A stretch of DNA of 64,000 bases. Source: Loxodes magnus (taxonomy: Eukaryota; Ciliophora; Karyorelictea; Loxodida; Loxodidae). This document shows positions 38,191 to 52,002 of this stretch, piece by piece. The stretch covers positions 186,001 to 250,000 of the forward strand of contig CAMPDV010000107.1 in assembly GCA_946699065.1 (NCBI GenBank), read 5' to 3'. The position numbers and the translations under genes were made by a program. The notes beneath the pieces are model-generated. The model was not told where the DNA came from and did not search any database. It saw only the letters and a list, made by a program, of their open reading frames with translations. Each line of letters opens with the position of its first letter. Positions within the stretch are counted from its first letter, which is position 1.

Positions 38191-39301
38191 TAAGTGTGAC
38201 TGAAATTGAATTTTAAGTAAATTAAAATAAGTTTGACTGAAATAGAATTTTAAGTAAATTAAAATAAGTTTGACTGAAATAGAATTTTAAGTAAATTAAA
38301 ATAAGTTTGACTGAAATAGAATTTTAAGTAAATTAAAATAAGTTTGACTGAAATAGAATTTAAAGTAAATTAAAATAAGTGTGACTGAAATAGAATTTTA
38401 AGTAAATTAAAAAAAGTATGACTGAAATAAAATTTTAAGTTAATTAAAAAAAGTTTGACTGAAATAGAATTTTAAGTAAATTGAAATCAGTTTGACTGAA
38501 ATAGAATTTTAAGTAAATTAAAATAAGTGTGACTGAAATAGAATTTTAAGTAAATTAAAATAAGTTTGACTGAAATAGAATTTTAAGTAAATTAAAATCA
38601 GTGTGACTGAAATAGAATTTTTAGAAAATTAAAATAAGTTTGACTGAAATAGAATTTTAAGTAAATTAAAATAAGTTTGACTGAAATAGAATTTTAAGTA
38701 AATTAAAATAAGTGTGAATGAATAAGAATTTTAAGTAAATTAAAATAAGTTTGACTGAAATAGAATTTTAAGTAAATTAAAATAAGTATGATAGAATTAG
38801 AATTTTAAGTAAATTAAAATAAGTTTGACTGAATTAGAATTTTAAGTAAATTAAAATAAGTTTGACTGAAATAGAATTTTAAGTAAATTAAAATAAGTGT
38901 GACTGAAATAGAATTTTAAGTAAATTAAAATCAGTTTGACTGAAATAGAATTTTAAGTAAATTAAAATAAGTTTGAATGAAATAGAATTTTAAGTAAATT
39001 AAAATCAATTTGACTGAAATAGAATTTTGAGTAAATTAAAATAAGTTTGACTGAAATAGAATTTAAGTAAATTAAAATAAGTTTGACTGAATTAGAATTT
39101 TAAGTAAATTAAAATAAGTGTGACAGAAATAGAATTTTAAGTAAATTAAAAAAAGTTTGACTGAAATAGAATTTTAAGTAAATTGAAATCAGTTTGACTG
39201 AAATAGAATTTTTAGAAAATTAAAATCTGTGTGACTGAAATAGAATTTTAAGTAAATTAAAATAAGTTTGACTGAAATAGAATTTTAAGTAAATTAAAAT
39301 A

Positions 39302-40777
39302 AGTTTGACTGAAATAGAATTTAAAGTAAATTAAAATAAGTGTGACTGAAATAGAATTTTGAGTAAATTAAAATAAGTTTGACTGAAATAGAATTTAAGT
39401 AAATTAAAAAAAGTATGACTGAAATAAAATTTTAAGTTAATTAAAAAAAGTTTGACTGAAATAGAATTTTAAGTAAATTGAAATCAGTTTGACTGAAATA
39501 GAATTTTAAGTAAATTAAAATAAGTGTGACTGAAATAGAATTTTAAGTAAATTAAAATAAGTTTGACTGAAATAGAATTTTAAGTAAATTAAAATCAGTG
39601 TGACTGAAATAGAATTTTTAGAAAATTAAAATAAGTTTGAATGAAATAGAATTTAAAGTAAATTAAAATAAGTTTGACTGAAATTGAATTTTAAGTAAAT
39701 TAAAATAAGTTTGACTGAAATAGAATTTTAAGTAAATTAAAATAAGTTTGACTGAAATAGAATTTTAAGTAAATTAAAATAAGTATGATAGAAATAGAAT
39801 TTTAAGTAAATTATAATCAGTTTGACTGAAATAGAATTTTTAGTAAATTAAAATAAGTATGATAGAATTAGAATTTTAAGTAAATTAAAATAAGTTTGAC
39901 TGAATTAGAATTTTAAGTAAATTAAAATAAGTTTGACTGAAATAGAATTTTAAGTAAATTAAAATAAGTGTGACTGAAATAGAATTTTAAGTAAATTAAA
40001 ATAAGTTTGACTGAAATAGAATTTTAAGTTAATTAAAATAAGTTTGACTGAAATAGAATTTTAAGTAAATTAAAATAAGTGTGACTGAAATAGAATTTTG
40101 AGTAAATTAAAATAAGTTTGACTGAAATAGAATTTAAGTAAATTAAAATAAGTTTGACTGAATTAGAATTTTAAGTAAATTAAAATAAGTGTGACAGAAA
40201 TAGAATTTTAAGTAAATTAAAAAAAGTTTGACAGAAAAAAAATTTTAAGTAAATTATAATAAGTTTGACTGAAATAGAATTTTAAGTAAATTTAAAATCT
40301 GTGTGACTGAAATAGAATTTTAAGTAAATTATAATCAGTTTGACTGAAATAGAATTTTTAGTAAATTAAAATAAGTTTGACTGAAATAGAATTTCAAGTA
40401 AATTAAAATAAGTGTGACTGAAATAGAATTTTGAGTAAATTAAAATAAGTTTGACTGAAATAGAATTTAAGTAAATTAAAATAAGTTTGACTGAATTAGA
40501 AATTTAAGTAAATTAAAATAAGTTTGACTGAAATAGAATTTTAAGTAAATTAAAATAAGTTTGACTGAAATAGAATTTTTAGAAAATTAAAATAAGTTTG
40601 AATGAAATAGAATTTAAAGTAAATTAAAATAAGTTTGACTGAAATAGAAATTTAAGTAAATTATAATCAGTTTGACTGAAATAGAATTTTTAGTAAATTA
40701 AAATAAGTTTGACTGAAATAGAATTTTTAGAAAATTAAAATAAGTTTGACTGAAATAGAATTTTGAGTAAATTAAAA
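39302..40777 (+). repeat. 1.48-kb block, copy 2 of the 2,587-bp offset pair
   Basis: It repeats 36715-38190, with landmarks at 39437, 39818 and 40298. It ends where this copy continues with aagtttg + a 36-bp monomer near 40790 while copy 1 continues with gtgtg + gaaattgaa. The 1.1 kb between the copies (38190-39302) is satellite too and holds a partial third version of the first 300 bp near 38340-38640. Confidence 0.87.
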
Positions 40778-41719
40778 TAAGTTTGACTGAAATAGAATTT
40801 AAGTAAATTAAAATAAGTTTGACTGAAATTGAATTTTAAGTAAATTAAAATAAGTTTGACTGAAATAGAATTTTAAGTAAATTAAAATAAGTTTAACTGA
40901 AATAGAATTTCAAGTAAATTAAATAAGTTTGACTGAAATAGAATTTTAAGTAAATTAAAATGAGTGTGACTGAAATAGAATTTAAAGTAAATTAAAATAA
41001 GTTTGACTGAAATAGAATTTTAAGTAAATTAAAATAAGTTTGACTGAAATAGAATTTTAAGTAAATTAAAATAAGTTTGACTGAAATAGAATTTTAAGTA
41101 AATTAAAATAAGTTTGACTGAAATAGAATTTTAAGTAAATTAAAATTAGTTTGACTGAAATAGAATTTTAAGTAAATTAAAATAAGTTTGACTGAAATAG
41201 AATTTTAAGTAAATTAAAATAAGTGTGAATGAATAAGAATTTTAAGTAAATTAAAATAAGTTTGACTGAATTAGAATTTTAAGTAAATTAAAATAAGTTT
41301 GACTGAAATAGAATTTTAAGTAAATTAAAATAAGTTTGACTGAAATAGAATTTTAAGTAAATTAAAATAAGTTTGACTGAAATAGAATTTTAAGTAAATT
41401 AAAATAAGATGATAGAAATAGAATTTTAAGTAAATTAAAAAAAGTATGATAGAAATAGAATTTTAAGTAAATTAAAATAAGTTTGACTGAAATAGAATTT
41501 TAAGTAAATTAAAATAAGTTTGACTGAAATAGAATTTTAAGTAAATTGAAATAAGTTTGACTGAAATAAAATTTTAAGTAAATTAAAATAGGTGTGACTG
41601 AAATGGAATTTTAAGTAAATTAAAATAAGTTTGACTGAAATAGAATTTTAAGTAAATTAAAATAAGTGTGACTGAAATAGAATTTTGAGTAAATTAAAAT
41701 AAGTTTGACTGAAATAGAA

Positions 41720-44700
41720 TTTTAAGTAAATTAAAATAAGTTTGACTGAAATAGAATTTTGAGTAAATTAAAATAAGTGTGACTGAAATAGAATTTTAAG
41801 TAAATTAAAATAAGTGTGACTGAAATAGAATTTTAAGTAAATTAAAAAAAGTATGACTGAAATAGAATTTTAAGTAAATTAAAATAAGTATGACTGAAAT
41901 AAAATTTTGAGTAAATTAAAATAAGTTTGACTGAAATAGAATTTTAAGTAAATTAAATCAGTTTGACTGAAATAGAATTTTGAGTAAATTAAAATAAGTT
42001 TGACTGAAATAGAATTTAAGTAAATTAAAATAAGTTTGACTGAATTAGAAATTTAAGTAAATTATAATCAGTTTGACTGAAATAGAATTTTTAGTAAATT
42101 AAAATAAGTTTGACTGAAATAGAATTTTTAGAAAATTAAAATAAGTTTGACTGAAATAGAATTTTTAGAAAATTAAAATAAGTTTGAATGAAATAGAATT
42201 TAAAGTAAATTAAAATAAGTTTGACTGAAATAGAAATTTAAGTAAATTATAATCAGTTTGACTGAAATAGATCTTTAAGTAAATTAAAATAAGTTTGAAT
42301 GAAATAGAATTTTAAGTAAATTAAAATAAGTGTGACTGAAATAGAATTTTTAGAAAATTAAAATAAGTTTGACTGAAATAGAATTTAAGTAAATTAAAAT
42401 AAGTTTGACTGAATTAGAATTTTAAGTAAATTAAAATAAGTTTGACTGAAATAGAATTTTTAGAAAATTAAAATAAGTTTGAATGAAATAGAATTTAAAG
42501 TAAATTAAAATAAGTTTGACTGAAATAGAATTTTAAGTAAATTAAAATCAGTTTGACTGAAATAGAATTTCAAGTAAATTAAATAAGTTTGACTGAAATA
42601 GAATTTTAAGTAAATTAAAATGAGTGTGACTGAAATAGAATTTAAAGTAAATTAAAATAAGTTTGACTGAAATAGAATTTTAAGTAAATTAAAATAAGTG
42701 TGACTGAAATAGAATTTTAAGTAAATTAAAAAAAGTGTGACTGAAATAGAATTTTGAGTAAATTAAAATAAGTTTGACTGAAATAGAATTTAAAGTAAAT
42801 TAAAATAAGTGTGACTGAAATAGAATTTTAAGTAAATTAAAAAAAGTATGACTGAAATAAAATTTTAAGTTAATTAAAAAAAGTTTGACTGAAATAGAAT
42901 TTTAAGTAAATTGAAATCAGTTTGACTGAAATAGAATTTTAAGTAAATTAAAATAAGTGTGACTGAAATAGAATTTTAAGTAAATTAAAATAAGTTTGAC
43001 TGAAATAGAATTTTAAGTAAATTAAAATCAGTGTGACTGAAATAGAATTTTTAGAAAATTAAAATAAGTTTGAATGAAATAGAATTTAAAGTAAATTAAA
43101 ATAAGTTTGACTGAAATTGAATTTTAAGTAAATTAAAATAAGTTTGACTGAAATAGAATTTTAAGTAAATTAAAATAAGTTTGACTGAAATAGAATTTTA
43201 AGTAAATTAAAATAAGTATGATAGAAATAGAATTTTAAGTAAATTAAAATAAGTTTGACTGAAATAGAATTTTAAGTAAATTAAAATAAGTATGATAGAA
43301 TTAGAATTTTAAGTAAATTAAAATAAGTTTGACTGAAATAGAATTTTAAGTAAATTAAAATAAGTTTGACTGAAATAGAATTTTAAGTAAATTAAAATAA
43401 GTTTGACTGAAATAGAATTTTAAGTTAATTAAAATAAGTGTGACTGAAATAGAATTTTTAGAAAATTAAAATAAGTTTGAATGAAATAGAATTTAAAGTA
43501 AATTAAAATAAGTGTGACTGAAATTGAATTTTAAGTAAATTAAAATAAGTTTGACTGAAATAGAATTTTGAGTAAATTAAATAAGTGTGACTGAAATAGA
43601 ATTTTAAGTAAATTAAAATCAGTTTGACTGAAATAGAATTTCAAGTAAATTAAAATAAGTGTGACTGAAATAGAATTTTGAGTAAATTAAAATAAGTTTG
43701 ACTGAAATAGAATTTAAGTAAATTAAAATAAGTTTGACTGAATTAGAATTTTAAGTAAATTAAAATAAGTTTGACTGAAATAGAATTTTAAGTAAATTAA
43801 AATAAGTTTGACTGAAATAGAATTTTAAGTAAATTAAAATAAGTTTGACTGAAATAGAATTTTTAGAAAATTGAAATCAGTTTGACTGAAATAGAATTTT
43901 AAGTAAATTAAAATAAGTTTGACTGAAATAGAAATTTAAGTAAATTATAATAAGTTTGACTGAAATAGAATTTTAAGTAAATTAAAATAAGTTTGACTGA
44001 AATAGAATTTTAAGTTAATTAAAATAAGTGTGACTGAAATAGAATTTTTAGAAAATTAAAATAAGTTTGAATGAAATAGAATTTAAAGTAAATTAAAATA
44101 AGTGTGACTGAAATTGAATTTTAAGTAAATTAAAATAAGTTTGACTGAAATAGAATTTTGAGTAAATTAAATAAGTGTGACTGAAATAGAATTTTAAGTA
44201 AATTAAAATCAGTTTGACTGAAATAGAATTTCAAGTAAATTAAAATAAGTGTGACTGAAATAGAATTTTGAGTAAATTAAAATAAGTTTGACTGAAATAG
44301 AATTTAAGTAAATTAAAATAAGTTTGACTGAAATAGAATTTTAAGTAAATTAAAATAAGTTTGACTGAAATAGAATTTTAAGTAAATTAAAATAAGTGTG
44401 ACTGAAATAGAATTTTAAGTAAATTAAAATAAGTTTGACTGAAATAGAATTTTAAGTAAATTAAAATAAGTGTCACTGAAATAGAATTTTAAGTAAATTT
44501 AAAATCTGTGTGACTGAAATAGAATTTTAAGTAAATTAAAATAAGTTTGACTGAAATAGAATTTTAAGTAAATTAAAATAAGTTTGACTGAAATAGAATT
44601 TCAAGTAAATTAAAATAAGTGTGACTGAAATAGAATTTTGAGTAAATTAAAATAAGTTTGACTGAAATTGAATTTAAGTAAATTAAAATAAGTTTGACTG

Positions 44701-45600
44701 AATTAGAATTTTAAGTAAATTAAAATAAGTTTGACTGAAATAGAATTTTAAGTAAATTAAAATAAGTTTGACTGAAATAGAATTTTAAGTAAATTAAAAT
44801 AAGTTTGACTGAAATAGAATTTTAAGTAAATTAAAATAAGTTTGACTGAAATTGAATTTAAAGTAAATTAAAATAAGTTTGACTGAAATAGAAATTTAAG
44901 TAAATTATAATCAGTTTGACTGAAATAGAATTTTTAGTAAATTAAAATAAGTTTGACTGAAATAGAATTTTTAGAAAATTAAAATAAGTTTGACTGAAAT
45001 AGAATTTTGAGTAAATTAAAATAAGTTTGACTGAAATAGAATTTAAGTAAATTAAAATAAGTTTGACTGAATTAGAAATTTAAGTAAATTATAATCAGTT
45101 TGACTGAAATAGAATTTTTAGTAAATTAAAATAAGTTTGACTGAAATAGAATTTTTAGAAAATTAAAATAAGTTTGACTGAAATAGAATTTTTAGAAAAT
45201 TAAAATAAGTTTGAATGAAATAGAATTTAAAGTAAATTAAAATAAGTTTGACTGAAATAGAAATTTAAGTAAATTATAATCAGTTTGACTGAAATAGAAT
45301 TTTTAGTAAATTAAAATAAGTTTGACTGAAATAGAATTTTAAGTAAATTAAAATAAGTTTGAATGAAATAGAATTTAAAGTAAATTAAAATATGTTTGAC
45401 TGAAATAGAATTTTAAGTAAATTAAAATAAGTTTGACTGAAATAGAATTTTAAGTAAATTAAAATAAGTTTGACTGAAATTGAATTTTAAGTAAATTAAA
45501 ATAAGTTTGACTGAAATAGAATTTTAAGTAAATTAAAATAAGTTTGACTGAAATAGAATTTCAAGTAAATTAAATAAGTTTGACTGAAATAGAATTTTAA
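41720..45600 (+). repeat. 3.9-kb block, copy 1 of the 4,466-bp offset pair
   Basis: This is one of the two longest matched pairs in the window. Landmarks are gtatgactg + gaaataaaattttgag (41889), a 36-bp aaattaaatcag monomer, attataatcag pairs, gaaatagatctttaag (near 42267), aaaatgagtgtg, ttaattaaaaaaag (42870), repeated gtatgatag monomers, gtgtcactg (44471) and aaaatatgtttg (45391). The same order occurs 4,466-4,467 bp downstream. I saw isolated differences only, such as cagtttg here versus aaagtttg near 42550/47017, and a patch near 43800-44150 versus 48240-48620. Confidence 0.9.
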
Positions 45601-46185
45601 GTAAATTAAAATAAGTGTGACTGAAATAGAATTTTAAGTAAATTAAAAAAAGTGTGACTGAAATAAAATTTTGAGTAAATTAAAATAAGTTTGACTGAAA
45701 TAGAATTTTAAGTAAATTAAATCAGTTTGACTGAAATAGAATTTTGAGTAAATTAAAATAAGTTTGACTGAAATAGAAATTTAAGTAAATTATAATCAGT
45801 TTGACTGAAATAGAATTTTTAGTAAATTAAAATAAGTTTGACTGAAATAGAATTTTTAGAAAATTAAAATAAGTTTGACTGAAATAGAATTTTTAGAAAA
45901 TTAAAATAAGTTTGAATGAAATAGAATTTTTAGAAAATTAAAATAAGTTTGAATGAAATAGAAATTTAAGTAAATTATAATCAGTTTGACTGAAATAGAA
46001 TTTTTAGTAAATTAAAATAAGTTTGACTGAAATAGAATTTTAAGTAAATTAAAATAAGTTTGAATGAAATAGAATTTAAAGTAAATTAAAATATGTTTGA
46101 CTGAAATAGAATTTTAAGTAAATTAAAATAAGTTTGACTGAAATAGAATTTTAAGTAAATTAAAATAAGTTTGACTGAAATAGAA

Positions 46186-49100
46186 TTTTAAGTAAATTAA
46201 AATAAGTTTGACTGAAATAGAATTTTGAGTAAATTAAAATAAGTGTGACTGAAATAGAATTTTAAGTAAATTAAAATAAGTGTGACTGAAATAGAATTTT
46301 AAGTAAATTAAAAAAAGTATGACTGAAATAGAATTTTAAGTAAATTAAAATAAGTATGACTGAAATAAAATTTTGAGTAAATTAAAATAAGTTTGACTGA
46401 AATAGAATTTTAAGTAAATTAAATCAGTTTGACTGAAATAGAATTTTGAGTAAATTAAAATAAGTTTGACTGAAATAGAATTTAAGTAAATTAAAATAAG
46501 TTTGACTGAATTAGAAATTTAAGTAAATTATAATCAGTTTGACTGAAATAGAATTTTTAGTAAATTAAAATAAGTTTGACTGAAATAGAATTTTTAGAAA
46601 ATTAAAATAAGTTTGACTGAAATAGAATTTTTAGAAAATTAAAATAAGTTTGAATGAAATAGAATTTAAAGTAAATTAAAATAAGTTTGACTGAAATAGA
46701 AATTTAAGTAAATTATAATCAGTTTGACTGAAATAGATCTTTAAGTAAATTAAAATAAGTTTGAATGAAATAGAATTTTAAGTAAATTAAAATAAGTGTG
46801 ACTGAAATAGAATTTTTAGAAAATTAAAATAAGTTTGACTGAAATAGAATTTAAGTAAATTAAAATAAGTTTGACTGAATTAGAATTTTAAGTAAATTAA
46901 AATAAGTTTGACTGAAATAGAATTTTTAGAAAATTAAAATAAGTTTGAATGAAATAGAATTTAAAGTAAATTAAAATAAGTTTGACTGAAATAGAATTTT
47001 AAGTAAATTAAAAAAAGTTTGACTGAAATAGAATTTCAAGTAAATTAAATAAGTTTGACTGAAATAGAATTTTAAGTAAATTAAAATGAGTGTGACTGAA
47101 ATAGAATTTAAAGTAAATTAAAATAAGTTTGACTGAAATAGAATTTTAAGTAAATTAAAATAAGTGTGACTGAAATAGAATTTTAAGTAAATTAAAAAAA
47201 GTGTGACTGAAATAGAATTTTGAGTAAATTAAAATAAGTTTGACTGAAATAGAATTTAAAGTAAATTAAAATAAGTGTGACTGAAATAGAATTTTAAGTA
47301 AATTAAAAAAAGTATGACTGAAATAAAATTTTAAGTTAATTAAAAAAAGTTTGACTGAAATAGAATTTTAAGTAAATTGAAATCAGTTTGACTGAAATAG
47401 AATTTTAAGTAAATTAAAATAAGTGTGACTGAAATAGAATTTTAAGTAAATTAAAATAAGTTTGACTGAAATAGAATTTTAAGTAAATTAAAATCAGTGT
47501 GACTGAAATAGAATTTTTAGAAAATTAAAATAAGTTTGAATGAAATAGAATTTAAAGTAAATTAAAATAAGTTTGACTGAAATTGAATTTTAAGTAAATT
47601 AAAATAAGTTTGACTGAAATAGAATTTTAAGTAAATTAAAATAAGTTTGACTGAAATAGAATTTTAAGTAAATTAAAATAAGTATGATAGAAATAGAATT
47701 TTAAGTAAATTAAAATAAGTTTGACTGAAATAGAATTTTAAGTAAATTAAAATAAGTATGATAGAATTAGAATTTTAAGTAAATTAAAATAAGTTTGACT
47801 GAAATAGAATTTTAAGTAAATTAAAATAAGTTTGACTGAAATAGAATTTTAAGTAAATTAAAATAAGTTTGACTGAAATAGAATTTTAAGTTAATTAAAA
47901 TAAGTGTGACTGAAATAGAATTTTTAGAAAATTAAAATAAGTTTGAATGAAATAGAATTTAAAGTAAATTAAAATAAGTGTGACTGAAATTGAATTTTAA
48001 GTAAATTAAAATAAGTTTGACTGAAATAGAATTTTGAGTAAATTAAATAAGTGTGACTGAAATAGAATTTTAAGTAAATTAAAATCAGTTTGACTGAAAT
48101 AGAATTTCAAGTAAATTAAAATAAGTGTGACTGAAATAGAATTTTGAGTAAATTAAAATAAGTTTGACTGAAATAGAATTTAAGTAAATTAAAATAAGTT
48201 TGACTGAATTAGAATTTTAAGTAAATTAAAATAAGTTTGACTGAAATAGAATTTTAAGTAAATTAAAATAAGTTTGACTGAAATAGAATTTTAAGTAAAT
48301 TAAAATAAGTTTGACTGAAATAGAATTTTTAGAAAATTAAAATAAGTTTGAATGAAATAGAATTTAAAGTAAATTAAAATAAGTTTGACTGAAATAGAAA
48401 TTTAAGTAAATTATAATAAGTTTGACTGAAATAGAATTTTAAGCAAATTAAAATAAGTTTGACTGAAATAGAATTTTAAGTTAATTAAAATAAGTGTGAC
48501 TGAAATAGAATTTTTAGAAAATTAAAATAAGTTTGAATGAAATAGAATTTAAAGTAAATTAAAATAAGTGTGACTGAAATTGAATTTTAAGTAAATTAAA
48601 ATTAGTTTGACTGAAATAGAATTTTAAGTAAATTAAAATAGGTGTGACTGAAATGGAATTTTAAGTAAATTAAAATCAGTTTGACTGAAATAGAATTTCA
48701 AGTAAATTAAAATAAGTGTGACTGAAATAGAATTTTGAGTAAATTAAAATAAGTTTGACTGAAATAGAATTTAAGTAAATTAAAATAAGTTTGACTGAAA
48801 TAGAATTTTAAGTAAATTAAAATAAGTTTGACTGAAATAGAATTTTAAGTTAATTAAAATAAGTGTGACTGAAATAGAATTTTAAGTAAATTAAAATAAG
48901 TTTGACTGAAATAGAATTTTAAGTAAATTAAAATAAGTGTCACTGAAATAGAATTTTAAGTAAATTTAAAATCTGTGTGACTGAAATAGAATTTTAAGTA
49001 AATTAAAATAAGTTTGACTGAAATAGAATTTTAAGTAAATTAAAATAAGTTTGACTGAAATAGAATTTCAAGTAAATTAAAATAAGTGTGACTGAAATAG

Positions 49101-50067
49101 AATTTTGAGTAAATTAAAATAAGTTTGACTGAAATAGAATTTAAGTAAATTAAAATAAGTTTGACTGAATTAGAATTTTAAGTAAATTAAAATAAGTTTG
49201 ACTGAAATAGAATTTTAAGTAAATTAAAATAAGTTTGACTGAAATAGAATTTTAAGTAAATTAAAATAAGTTTGACTGAAATAGAATTTTTAGAAAATTA
49301 AAATAAGTGTGACTGAAATAGAATTTAAAGTAAATTAAAATAAGTTTGACTGAAATAGAAATTTAAGTAAATTATAATCAGTTTGACTGAAATAGAATTT
49401 TTAGTAAATTAAAATAAGTTTGACTGAAATAGAATTTTTAGAAAATTAAAATAAGTTTGACTGAAATAGAATTTTGAGTAAATTAAAATAAGTTTGACTG
49501 AAATAGAATTTAAGTAAATTAAAATAAGTTTGACTGAATTAGAAATTTAAGTAAATTATAATCAGTTTGACTGAAATAGAATTTTTAGTAAATTAAAATA
49601 AGTTTGACTGAAATAGAATTTTTAGAAAATTAAAATAAGTTTGACTGAAATAGAATTTTTAGAAAATTAAAATAAGTTTGAATGAAATAGAATTTAAAGT
49701 AAATTAAAATAAGTTTGACTGAAATAGAAATTTAAGTAAATTATAATCAGTTTGACTGAAATAGAATTTTTAGTAAATTAAAATAAGTTTGACTGAAATA
49801 GAATTTTAAGTAAATTAAAATAAGTTTGAATGAAATAGAATTTAAAGTAAATTAAAATATGTTTGACTGAAATAGAATTTTAAGTAAATTAAAATAAGTT
49901 TGACTGAAATAGAATTTTAAGTAAATTAAAATAAGTTTGACTGAAATTGAATTTTAAGTAAATTAAAATAAGTTTGACTGAAATAGAATTTTAAGTAAAT
50001 TAAAATAAGTTTGACTGAAATAGAATTTCAAGTAAATTAAATAAGTTTGACTGAAATAGAATTTTAA
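46186..50067 (+). repeat. 3.9-kb block, copy 2 of the 4,466-bp offset pair
   Basis: Landmarks are at 46355, 47336, 48938 (gtgtcactg) and 49858 (aaaatatgtttg), all 4,466-4,467 bp after copy 1. About 590 bp of related satellite separates the copies (45600-46186), including another attataatcag series and an aaaatatgtttg monomer at 46092. Copy 2 ends at about 50067 in two consecutive 36-bp aaattaaataag monomers. Confidence 0.9.
48900..50020 (+). repeat. 1.1-kb sub-block copied to 52003-53122
   Basis: The part from gtgtcactg (48938) to aaaatatgtttg (49858) has a further copy starting at 52040 and reaching 52961, offsets of 3,102 and 3,103 bp. This segment therefore exists three times in the window, near 44.4-45.6, 48.9-50.0 and 52.0-53.1 kb. 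Confidence 0.84.
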
Positions 50068-50079
50068 GTAAATTAAATA

Positions 50080-50700
50080 AGTTTGACTGAAATAGAATTT
50101 TAAGTAAATTAAAATAAGTTTGACTGAAATAGAATTTTAAGTAAATTAAAATAAGTGTGACTGAAATAGAATTTTGAGTAAATTAAAATAAGTTTGACTG
50201 AAATAGAATTTTGAGTAAATTAAATCAGTTTGACTGAAATAGAATTTTGAGTAAATTAAAATTAGTTTGACTGAAATAGAATTTTAAGTAAATTAAAATA
50301 AGTTTGACTGAAATTGAATTTTAAGTAAATTAAAATAAGTTTGACTGAAATAGAATTTTAAGTAAATTAAAATAAGTTTGACTGAAATAGAATTTTGAGT
50401 AAATTAAAATAAGTTTGACTGAAATAGAATTTTAAGTAAATTAAAATAAGTTCACTGAAATAGAATTTAAGTAAATTAAAATAAGTTTGACTGAAATAGA
50501 ATTTTAAGTAAATTAAAATAAGTATGATAGAAATAGAATTTTAAGTAAATTAAAATAAGTTTGACTGAAATAGAATTTTAAGTAAATTAAAATAAGTATG
50601 ATAGAATTAGAATTTTAAGTAAATTAAAATAAGTTTGACTGAAATAGAATTTTAAGTAAATTAAAATAAGTTTGACTGAAATAGAATTTTAAGTAAATTA
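50080..50700 (+). repeat. Stretch resembling the 14.1-15.6 kb region 35-36 kb away
   Basis: The series ttttgag, ttttgag, 36-bp aaattaaatcag, ttttgag, tagtttg at about 50170-50290 matches 14162-14280 (landmarks 50226 and 14217). The rare 36-bp aagttcactg monomer, seen only near 14772, 15323 and 50448, is followed at 15323 and 50448 by the same run: a second 36-bp monomer, gtatgatag, and gtatgatagaattag, at a constant offset of 35,125 bp for about 250 bp. After about 50700 it continues differently (gtgtgacttaaatag). Confidence 0.75.
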
Positions 50701-50934
50701 AAATAAGTGTGACTTAAATAGAATTTTAAGTAAATTAAAATAAGTATGACTGAAATAAAATTTTAAGTAAATTAAAATAAGTTTGAATGAAATAGAATTT
50801 TAAGTAAATTAAAATAGGTGTGACTGAAATAGAATTTTAAGTAAATTAAAATAAGTGTGACTGAAATAGAATTTTAAGTAAATTAAAATAAGTGTGATTG
50901 AAATAGAATTTTAAGTAAATTAAAATAAGTTTGA

Positions 50935-51110
50935 CTGAAATGGAATTTTAAGTAAATTAAAATAAGTGTGATTGAAATAGAATTTTAAGTAAATTAAAAT
51001 AATTATGATAGAAATAGAATTTTAAGTAAATTAAAAATAAGTTTGACTGAAATAGAATTTTAAGTAAATTAAAAATAAGTTTGACTGAAATAGAATTTTA
51101 AGTAAATTAA
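50935..51110 (+). repeat. Short block repeated at 54411-54590
   Basis: tggaatttt, gtgtgattg, aattatgatag (51001), then two 38-bp aaaaataagtttg monomers. The same string occurs with aattatgatag at 54477, an offset of 3,476 bp. The gtgtgattg variant first appears at about 50891 and is then confined to the right-hand part of the window. Confidence 0.75.
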
Positions 51111-52002
51111 AATAAGTTTGACTGAAATAGATCTTTAAGTAAATTAAAATAAGTTTGAATGAAATAGAATTTTAAGTAAATTAAAATAAGTTTGACTGAA
51201 ATAGAATTTTGAGTAAATTAAAATAAGTTTGACTGAAATAGAATTTAAGTAAATTAAAATAAGTTTGACTGAAATAGAATTTTAAGTAAATTAAAATAAG
51301 TTTGACTGAAATAGAATTTTTAGAAAATTAAAATAAGTTTGAATGAAATAGAATTTAAAGTAAATTAAAATAAGTTTGACTGAAATAGAAATTTAAGTAA
51401 ATTATAATCAGTTTGACTGAAATAGAAATTTAAGTAAATTATAATCAGTTTGACTGAAATAGAATTTTTAGTAAATTAAAATTAGTTTGACTGAAATAGA
51501 ATTTTAAGTAAATTAAAATAAGTTTGACTGAAATAGAATTTTAAGTAAATTAAAATAAGTTTGACTGAAATAGAATTTTAAGTAAATTAAAATAAGTTTG
51601 ACTGAAATAGAATTTTAAGTAAATTAAAATAAGTATGATAGAATTAGAATTTTAAGTAAATTAAAATAAGTTTGACTGAAATAGAATTTTAAGTAAATTA
51701 AAATAAGTTTGACTGAAATAGAATTTTAAGTAAATTAAAATAAGTTTGACTGAAATAGAATTTTAAGTTAATTAAAATAAGTGTGACTGAAATAGAATTT
51801 TTAGAAAATTAAAATAAGTTTGAATGAAATAGAATTTAAAGTAAATTAAAATAAGTGTGACTGAAATTGAATTTTAAGTAAATTAAAATAAGTTTGACTG
51901 AAATAGAATTTTGAGTAAATTAAATAAGTGTGACTGAAATAGAATTTTAAGTAAATTAAAATCAGTTTGACTGAATTAGAATTTTAAGTAAATTAAAATA
52001 AG

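Noticed and set aside
41720..50067. Assembly artefact as the explanation of the long duplications
   Set aside because: Not fully excluded, but copies differ by single-base variants, patches and one-unit indels, and are separated by 590 bp of different order, which a simple path duplication would not create. Raw reads would settle it.
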